64,000 nucleotides of DNA, taken from Gammaproteobacteria bacterium (GTDB lineage: Bacteria > Pseudomonadota > Gammaproteobacteria > Burkholderiales > Burkholderiaceae_C). The notes under the pieces were generated by a model that had not been told where the DNA came from, did not search any database, and saw nothing but the letters and a program-made list of their open reading frames with translations. The stretch is from NCBI GenBank assembly GCA_018815325.1, contig JAHIYE010000017.1:1-64000 (forward strand). The letters are read 5' to 3'. A program made the position numbers and the translations under genes. Below are positions 59,366 through 64,000 of the stretch, piece after piece. Position 1 is the stretch's first letter; each line of letters begins with the position of its first letter.

Positions 59366-60060
59366 AAAGTCTGGGTGACTCCTACCGTGCCCTGGTGATA
59401 GGGGCGACAGGTGCTATCGGCTCGGCTTTCGTCACGGCGCTACAGGCTGACGAGGCCTGTATCAAGCTTGTCGCACTATCCCGAACCAGCCAGCCGGGTT
59501 TTACCCTGGAGGATGAAGACAGCATGAGGCAGGCGGCCGGCATCATTGCCCTCGACGGACCATTTCAGCTGATCATCGATGCCACGGGCGCGCTGACCAT
59601 TGACGGCCAGGGGCCGGAAAAAAGTCTTGCTGCACTGAGCGCCGGGGCGCTGATGCGGAATTTTCAGGTCAATGCGATTGGCCCCGCGCTACTGATGAAG
59701 CACTTCATGGGCTCGCTTGATGATTCCCGCCGGGCGATCTACGCCAAATTATCGGCTCGTGTGGGCAGCATCTCCGATAACCGCAAGGGTGGGTGGTACG
59801 GTTACCGTGCAGCCAAGGCTGCCATGAACATGATGCTGCAGTCTGCCGCGATCGAATCCGCTCGGCGCAAGCAGAGCGCTGTATTCGCAGCCGTTCAGCC
59901 GGGAACGGTCATGTCATCCTTGACGGCTCCTTTCGTGGGGCCTGAACAGTGCATCAGTCCACAGACGTCCGTGCAAGGCATGCTCCGCGCCCTGGATGGA
60001 CTGGGGGCCCAGCCATTCGCCCAATTCATTGACTATCGGGGGAATGCCATTCCCTGGTGA
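59362..60060 (+). CDS. SDR family oxidoreductase, C-factor (CsgA)-like
   Basis: A 232-residue short-chain dehydrogenase with ALVIGATGAIGSAFVTAL, an IIDATGAL segment in place of NAG, serine in KLSARVGSISDN and the catalytic YGYRAAKAAMN. The pattern resembles CsgA/C-factor-like SDRs. The substrate is unknown. It starts at GTG 59362 overlapping the gor stop by four bases, so it is coupled to gor. The 129 bases after it show no clear terminator. Confidence 0.8.
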   Translation: MKSLGDSYRALVIGATGAIGSAFVTALQADEACIKLVALSRTSQPGFTLEDEDSMRQAAGIIALDGPFQLIIDATGALTIDGQGPEKSLAALSAGALMRNFQVNAIGPALLMKHFMGSLDDSRRAIYAKLSARVGSISDNRKGGWYGYRAAKAAMNMMLQSAAIESARRKQSAVFAAVQPGTVMSSLTAPFVGPEQCISPQTSVQGMLRALDGLGAQPFAQFIDYRGNAIPW

Positions 60061-60189
60061 GCGTCACGACTTGAAGGCCGTGCTTTTTTGTTGTCACGCA
60101 GGATGTCAGATTGCCCAGTACCCGTTAATTCACTTGATGGCCGTGGTCTTGCGGATTGAGGTATTTGAGCCCGGTTTTCGTGGTGTGGC

Positions 60190-60597
60190 TTAGCTGTCTA
60201 CGGACGCACTCCAGCGCGTATCCCAGGCCTTTTGCATGTCGCGACGGTCGCGCTTGGTGGGGCGGCCATGTTCAATGCTCTGCGCCGGCTCGGCTGACAG
60301 CCTTCGCTGTTCGCTCGCATGTTCGCGGGCCTTGCGACTCTCTTCGGTCTCCTCATAGAGCTGCTGTGCCACTGGCGCGGATCCGCGCTGCTGGCTCAGG
60401 CCCCTAACCAGCACACTGCGCTGCATCTGGCCCATGCGGATGTCGATGCGGTCGTCGATTTTGACTTCACGCGCGGGTTTGACGGCTTGCCCGTTGACCT
60501 GCACCCGGCCTTTGTCGATTTCTTCTGTGGCGAGTGAGCGGGTCTTGTAAAAACGCGCGGCCCACAGCCATTTGTCGATTCGTACACCTTGCATCAA
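60190..60597 (-). CDS. hslR: Heat shock protein 15 (S4 domain), HslR
   Basis: Hsp15 binds 50S subunits carrying a stalled nascent chain and recycles them. The 135-residue protein has the S4 RNA-binding domain VRIDKWLWAARFYKTRSLAT, then GRVQVNGQAVKPAREVK, and a long Arg/Glu-rich tail. The start is ATG 60597 or 60594. It lies 11 bases after the sensor kinase stop on the same strand. Confidence 0.93.
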   Translation of the reverse strand: MMQGVRIDKWLWAARFYKTRSLATEEIDKGRVQVNGQAVKPAREVKIDDRIDIRMGQMQRSVLVRGLSQQRGSAPVAQQLYEETEESRKAREHASEQRRLSAEPAQSIEHGRPTKRDRRDMQKAWDTRWSASVDS

Positions 60598-60608
60598 GCG
60601 CTACTCCT

Positions 60609-62030
60609 TCAAGCTGCATTCTGCCCCAGTGGCACCCGTACCGTAGCGGTGAGACCGGCTACCCATCCATCGGCTTCGCGGTTGTCCAGGCTGATGCTGC
60701 CGCCCAGCGCCCCTACGATCTCCTGGCAGATGGCCAGACCTAGGCCAGAACCCGAATGCACCTCGCCAGAAGAAAATGGCTGGTACAGCCGTGACCGGAG
60801 CTCTGGCGCAATGCCCGGACCGCTGTCCACAATGCGCAGCACGGCATGCTGTTCCTCAAGCTGCAGCTGCACTGACATGCTGGCGCCTGCCGGGCTATGG
60901 TGGATGGCGTTGTGCAGCAGGTTGCGCGAAAGCTCGCGCAGCATCCAGTCGTGGGTGTGCAGGAGCGCGTGCTCGGTTGTGATCTCAAAGTCGATGTTCT
61001 TGTTGGCAATCAACGGCGACAGATCCAGCGCGACTTCGCGCAGCACCTCGGCCCAGTCCACCACAGGCAACTCGGTTTGCTGGCGCAGCTGCGCCACCTT
61101 GGCCAGTGCCAGCATCTGGTTGGCCAGCCGGGTGGCACGGTCCACCGTATCGTTGATCTCGTCCAGCGACTGCCGTGCCGGCACATCGCCGCGCAGGCCG
61201 GACTGCACCTGTGTCTTCAACACCGCCAGCGGTGTGCGCAACTGGTGCGAGGCATCGCGCACGAAGCGTTTCTGGTTGTCCAGTAGGTGTTGTAGTCGGC
61301 CCATCACCTGGTTGGTGGCATCAATCAAGGGCGTGAGTTCGCGCGGCGCGCCAGTGGCCTCTATGGGCGTGAGGTCGCCTTCGGGCCGCTCGCGCAGCTG
61401 CTGGCTCAGTGCCCTGACCGGGCGTGTGGCGCGCTGTACCACCACGCTCACCACGATCGCGATCACGATGATCAGCAGCGCCTGACGCCAAAGTGTGTCG
61501 ATGAGGATCTGCCGTGCGAGCGTTTGCCGCAATTCCAGCGTCTCGGCCACCTGGATCGTGGCCATGCCCTGACCGTCAAGACTGGCCACAGGCTGCAGCA
61601 GCACGGCCACGCGGACCGGGTCACCGCGGTAGTGATCGTCGTAGAAATCCACGAGCGCGGCGTAAATGCCCTGCCGGGGCAGGGTGCCGCGCCAGGCAGG
61701 CAGATCGGCAAAGCCCGAGACCACTTCCTTGTTCAGCCCTGATACCTTGTAGAAGATGCGGCTGCGGTTGTCGGCCTCAAAGGCTTCCAGCACGGAGTAG
61801 GCAAAGTTGGCCGACAACTCCAGCCCATGGGCGCCACGGCTCAATTGCAATTGTTCGCCGATCGATTTGGCCGAGGCCAGCAGGGTGCGGTCGTAGGCCG
61901 TATTGGCAGCATTGAGCGCCTGCCGGTAGAGAATGAAGGTGTTGAGAATGATGAACACCGCCACCGGCAGCAGGATGCCCAGCAACAGGTAACGACGCAG
62001 CGACACCCTGCGCTGCAGCTGCGTTGCCAT
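60609..62030 (-). CDS. tctE: Sensor histidine kinase, TctE-like
   Basis: Membrane sensor for the adjacent tricarboxylate transport genes. The 473-residue protein has membrane segments near residues 14-34 and 183-201 flanking a periplasmic sensor region, a HAMP region, the phosphoacceptor His262 in DASHQLRTPLAVLKTQ, and ATPase boxes DWMLRELSRNLLHNAIHHSP, DSGPGIAP and SGSGLGLAICQEIV. Its start overlaps the regulator stop (ATGA). The symbol rests on context with tctC. Confidence 0.88.
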   Translation of the reverse strand: MATQLQRRVSLRRYLLLGILLPVAVFIILNTFILYRQALNAANTAYDRTLLASAKSIGEQLQLSRGAHGLELSANFAYSVLEAFEADNRSRIFYKVSGLNKEVVSGFADLPAWRGTLPRQGIYAALVDFYDDHYRGDPVRVAVLLQPVASLDGQGMATIQVAETLELRQTLARQILIDTLWRQALLIIVIAIVVSVVVQRATRPVRALSQQLRERPEGDLTPIEATGAPRELTPLIDATNQVMGRLQHLLDNQKRFVRDASHQLRTPLAVLKTQVQSGLRGDVPARQSLDEINDTVDRATRLANQMLALAKVAQLRQQTELPVVDWAEVLREVALDLSPLIANKNIDFEITTEHALLHTHDWMLRELSRNLLHNAIHHSPAGASMSVQLQLEEQHAVLRIVDSGPGIAPELRSRLYQPFSSGEVHSGSGLGLAICQEIVGALGGSISLDNREADGWVAGLTATVRVPLGQNAA

Positions 62031-62719
62031 CAGGAGGCCGCCTTCAGCAAATAGCCCAGGCCCCGCAGCGTGACCAGCGAGACCTGGGTGGCGCTGAGCT
62101 TCTTGCGCAAGCGGTAGACCACCACCTCAATGGCCTCGTACTGCACCTCGTCCTCGCCGGGAAAGACCTGCGCGAACAGTTTCTCCTTGGCCACAGCATG
62201 CCCGGGGCGCACCATGAGGGCCTGCAGCAGGGCCAGTTCGCGCGGCGCCAGTTCCAGCACTGCGTTGCCATGGTATATCGCGCCGCTATGTTTTTCATAG
62301 CGTATGTCGCCCACCTGGAGAGAGCTGAGGGGCAATTCGGTACGTGAATCTTCGCGGTGCGCGGCACGCCGCGCGAGCGCGCGGATGCGGGCCTCGAGCT
62401 CATCCAGGTCAAAGGGTTTGGCCAGGTAGTCATCAGCCCCGAAGTTCAGTCCCGCCACGCGGTCGCCCACGGTGCCGCGCGCCGTCAGGATGATCACCGG
62501 GGTGGCCAGGCCGGTGGCACGGGCCTGCTGCAGCACTTGCAGACCATCCAGGCCGGGCAGGTTGACATCGAGCACCACCACATCGGGCAGGAAGGTGGAC
62601 CAGCGCGCCAGCGCCTGGCGACCATCGCCACAGGTGTCCACCTCCATGCCACGCCGGCTCAGCGAGCGCTGCAGTGTGGCCTGCATGGCGGGGTCGTCTT
62701 CAACAATCAGCAGTTTCAT
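62030..62719 (-). CDS. tctD: Response regulator, OmpR family, TctD-like
   Basis: A 229-residue regulator with receiver aspartate Asp51 in VVVLDVNLPGLDG, acidic pair Glu7/Asp8/Asp9, and a C-terminal winged helix (APRELALLQALMV, EVVVYRLRKKL). ATG 62719 gives MKLLIVEDDPAMQ; the 36-codon upstream extension is rejected. It diverges from tctC, and the gap carries three 10-bp-spaced repeats. A perfect hairpin repeat (62284-62302) lies in the linker between the two domains. Confidence 0.9.
   Translation of the reverse strand: MKLLIVEDDPAMQATLQRSLSRRGMEVDTCGDGRQALARWSTFLPDVVVLDVNLPGLDGLQVLQQARATGLATPVIILTARGTVGDRVAGLNFGADDYLAKPFDLDELEARIRALARRAAHREDSRTELPLSSLQVGDIRYEKHSGAIYHGNAVLELAPRELALLQALMVRPGHAVAKEKLFAQVFPGEDEVQYEAIEVVVYRLRKKLSATQVSLVTLRGLGYLLKAAS
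62284..62302. repeat. Dispersed hairpin repeat, copy 9 (inside tctD)
   Basis: CGCTATG and CATAGCG form perfect 7-bp arms around TTTTT. It encodes part of RYEKHSGAIYHG, at the interdomain linker and start of the DNA-binding domain. Confidence 0.65.
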
Positions 62720-62769
62720 GAGGGGTGAGTGTGCAGGGAGGGGCAAGAGATGGCGACCCCGGGATTTTC

Positions 62770-62797
62770 CCTGACAGTCTGGACAGCCAACTGACAG
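62770..62797. promoter_or_regulatory. Three 10-bp-spaced repeats, candidate TctD binding site
   Basis: CTGACAG at 62771-62777, GGACAG at 62781-62786 and CTGACAG at 62791-62797 recur exactly every 10 bp in the gap between tctD and tctC. Tandem sites one helical turn apart are typical of OmpR-family dimers. Binding by TctD is inferred. Confidence 0.6.
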
Positions 62798-62847
62798 CTT
62801 GGCGAGCCATGATACGCAGGTTTTCAAACCACAATGAAGGAGACACC

Positions 62848-63807
62848 ATGCGTCGCGATACCTTTTTGAAGTCCATGGCGGCCCTGGCCGCAGCAGGCGC
62901 CCTGCCCATGACGGCGCAGGCCGCCGAATCCCTCAAGATGATGATTCCTGCCAATCCAGGCGGCGGCTGGGACACCACGGGCCGCGCGCTCGGCACGGCC
63001 CTGCAGGCTGCCGGGGTGGCCTCGTCGGTGACTTATGAGAACAAGGGCGGTGCTGCTGGTGCCCTGGGCCTGGCGCAGTTCGTCAATGCCCAGAAGGGTG
63101 ACCCCAATGCACTGATGGTGATGGGTGCGGTCATGCTCGGAGGCATCATCACCGGCAAGCCACCGGTGTCGGTGACGCAGGCCACGCCGATTGCACGCCT
63201 GACCAGCGAGTACAACGTGTTCGTGCTGCCCGAGAACTCCCCCTTCAAGACCATGAAGGATGTGATCGCCCAGCTCAAGAAAGACCCTGGCAGCGTGAAG
63301 TGGGGCGGTGGTTCGCGCGGCTCTACCGAGCACATTGCAGCGGCCATGATTGCCACCGCCGTGGGTGCCGATGCCTCCAAAATCAACTATGTGCCCTTCC
63401 GCGGGGGCGGCGAGGCCACGGCAGCCATCCTGGGCGGCAACGTCACGGTCGGCGGCAGCGGCTACAGCGAGTTCCAGCAATACATCGAGTCCGGCAAGAT
63501 GAAGCCCATCGGCGTGACCTCGTCCCAGCGCCTCAAGGGCATCAACATCCCGACGCTCAAGGAGCAGGGCATTGATGTGGAGATCGGCAACTGGCGTGGT
63601 GTGTATGCGGCGCCCGGCATCACGGCGGCCCAGCGCCAGGCGCTGACCGACATGGTCGTCAAGGCGACCAAATCCAAGGCATGGACTGAGGCGCTGGAGA
63701 AGAACAGCTGGACGCCGGCCCTCATGACCGGCCCCCAGTTTGAAGACTTTGTGGACCGTGAGTTTGCCTTGCTGCGTGCCACCATGGTCAAGGCCGGCAT
63801 GATCTGA
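62848..63807 (+). CDS. tctC: Tripartite tricarboxylate transporter substrate-binding protein TctC
   Basis: Periplasmic receptor (Bug/TctC family) of 319 residues that delivers a carboxylate such as citrate to TctAB. The signal peptide is MRRDTFLKSMAALAAAGALP ending near TAQA, with an Arg pair near FLK. Family motifs are IPANPGGGWDTTGRALG, YENKGGAAGALGLAQFV and NYVPFRGGGEA. ATG 62848 follows GAAGGAGACACC. It diverges from tctDE. Confidence 0.93.
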   Translation: MRRDTFLKSMAALAAAGALPMTAQAAESLKMMIPANPGGGWDTTGRALGTALQAAGVASSVTYENKGGAAGALGLAQFVNAQKGDPNALMVMGAVMLGGIITGKPPVSVTQATPIARLTSEYNVFVLPENSPFKTMKDVIAQLKKDPGSVKWGGGSRGSTEHIAAAMIATAVGADASKINYVPFRGGGEATAAILGGNVTVGGSGYSEFQQYIESGKMKPIGVTSSQRLKGINIPTLKEQGIDVEIGNWRGVYAAPGITAAQRQALTDMVVKATKSKAWTEALEKNSWTPALMTGPQFEDFVDREFALLRATMVKAGMI

Positions 63808-63886
63808 CGCATCGCCTGCGTTGGTGTTTTCAATCTGATGGTGCGGGGCCTTTGCTGCCCTGCACTGTTTTCATCGCGAGGCCCGT

Positions 63887-64000
63887 ATGGCGCACTCTGA
63901 CAACTCATCTGAATCCAGACTTCATCAAACCGGGGTTGGCTTCGGTATCCTGCTGCTGGCCGGCGGGCTGGCCTATGGGGCGCTGTTCATCTCCTCGGAG
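63887..64000 (+). CDS. tctB: Tripartite tricarboxylate transporter TctB, 5' part only
   Basis: Thirty-eight codons are present before the window ends. They begin MAHSDNSSESRLHQTGVG and continue into a first hydrophobic segment (FGILLLAGGLAYGALFI), as expected for the small membrane subunit TctB that follows tctC. The rest lies outside the window. Identification is by position and topology rather than by motif. Confidence 0.7.
   Translation, partial: MAHSDNSSESRLHQTGVGFGILLLAGGLAYGALFISSE

Overview
The window is about 64 kb of GC-rich chromosome from a betaproteobacterium. Gene content, gene order (rpsB-tsf-pyrH-frr-uppS-cdsA-dxr-rseP-bamA-skp-lpxD-fabZ-lpxA-lpxB-rnhB, then carAB-greA, then rlmE-ftsH-folP-glmM), the PHA regulator PhaR, and tripartite tricarboxylate (Tct) transporter genes point to Burkholderiales, most likely Comamonadaceae. 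Genus cannot be settled by eye. Nearly all of it is core genome. I see no phage, insertion sequence or CRISPR array.

Layout. 1-4 kb: rpoD (cut by the window edge) and dnaG, both on the minus strand. 4-10 kb: an acyl-CoA synthetase, an MFS exporter of visibly lower GC, a gamma-glutamyltransferase, and a 3-hydroxyacyl-CoA dehydrogenase-like SDR with a perfect 16-bp operator-like palindrome upstream. 10-15 kb: tRNA-Val, phaR, rimO, tRNA-Leu and rnr. A decayed 5' piece of tRNA-Leu lies in front of rnr, and rnr has no ATG/GTG/TTG at its expected start. 15-22 kb: an SDR, then a minus-strand series (nnr, MBL hydrolase plus HDOD protein, dadA, amidase).

22-37 kb: a long plus-strand series for translation (S2, EF-Ts, RRF), UMP kinase, undecaprenyl and CDP-diacylglycerol synthesis, the MEP pathway, site-2 protease RseP, outer-membrane assembly (BamA, Skp), lipid A synthesis (LpxD, FabZ, LpxA, LpxB), RNase HII and an rRNA methyltransferase. 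Many of these genes overlap by a few bases. 37-51 kb: carAB, greA, a small membrane protein, YhbY, RlmE, FtsH, FolP, GlmM, a GNAT enzyme, TilS, aspartokinase and tRNA-Ser.

51.5-57.5 kb: a probable catabolic cassette of RpiR-type regulator, class III aminotransferase, TAXI receptor and fused TRAP permease; its substrate is unknown. 57.6-60.6 kb: thioredoxin-like protein, glutathione reductase-type enzyme, SDR and Hsp15. 60.6-64 kb: a TctE/TctD-like two-component system diverging from tctC and a truncated tctB, with three 10-bp-spaced repeats between them that look like a response-regulator site.

Small-scale structure: about ten short dispersed hairpins (GCTAT-loop-ATAGC type) occur between genes and inside genes; several rho-independent terminators are near-perfect palindromes, including one inside the TAXI-TRAP operon. 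No gene-free stretch exceeds about 260 bp.
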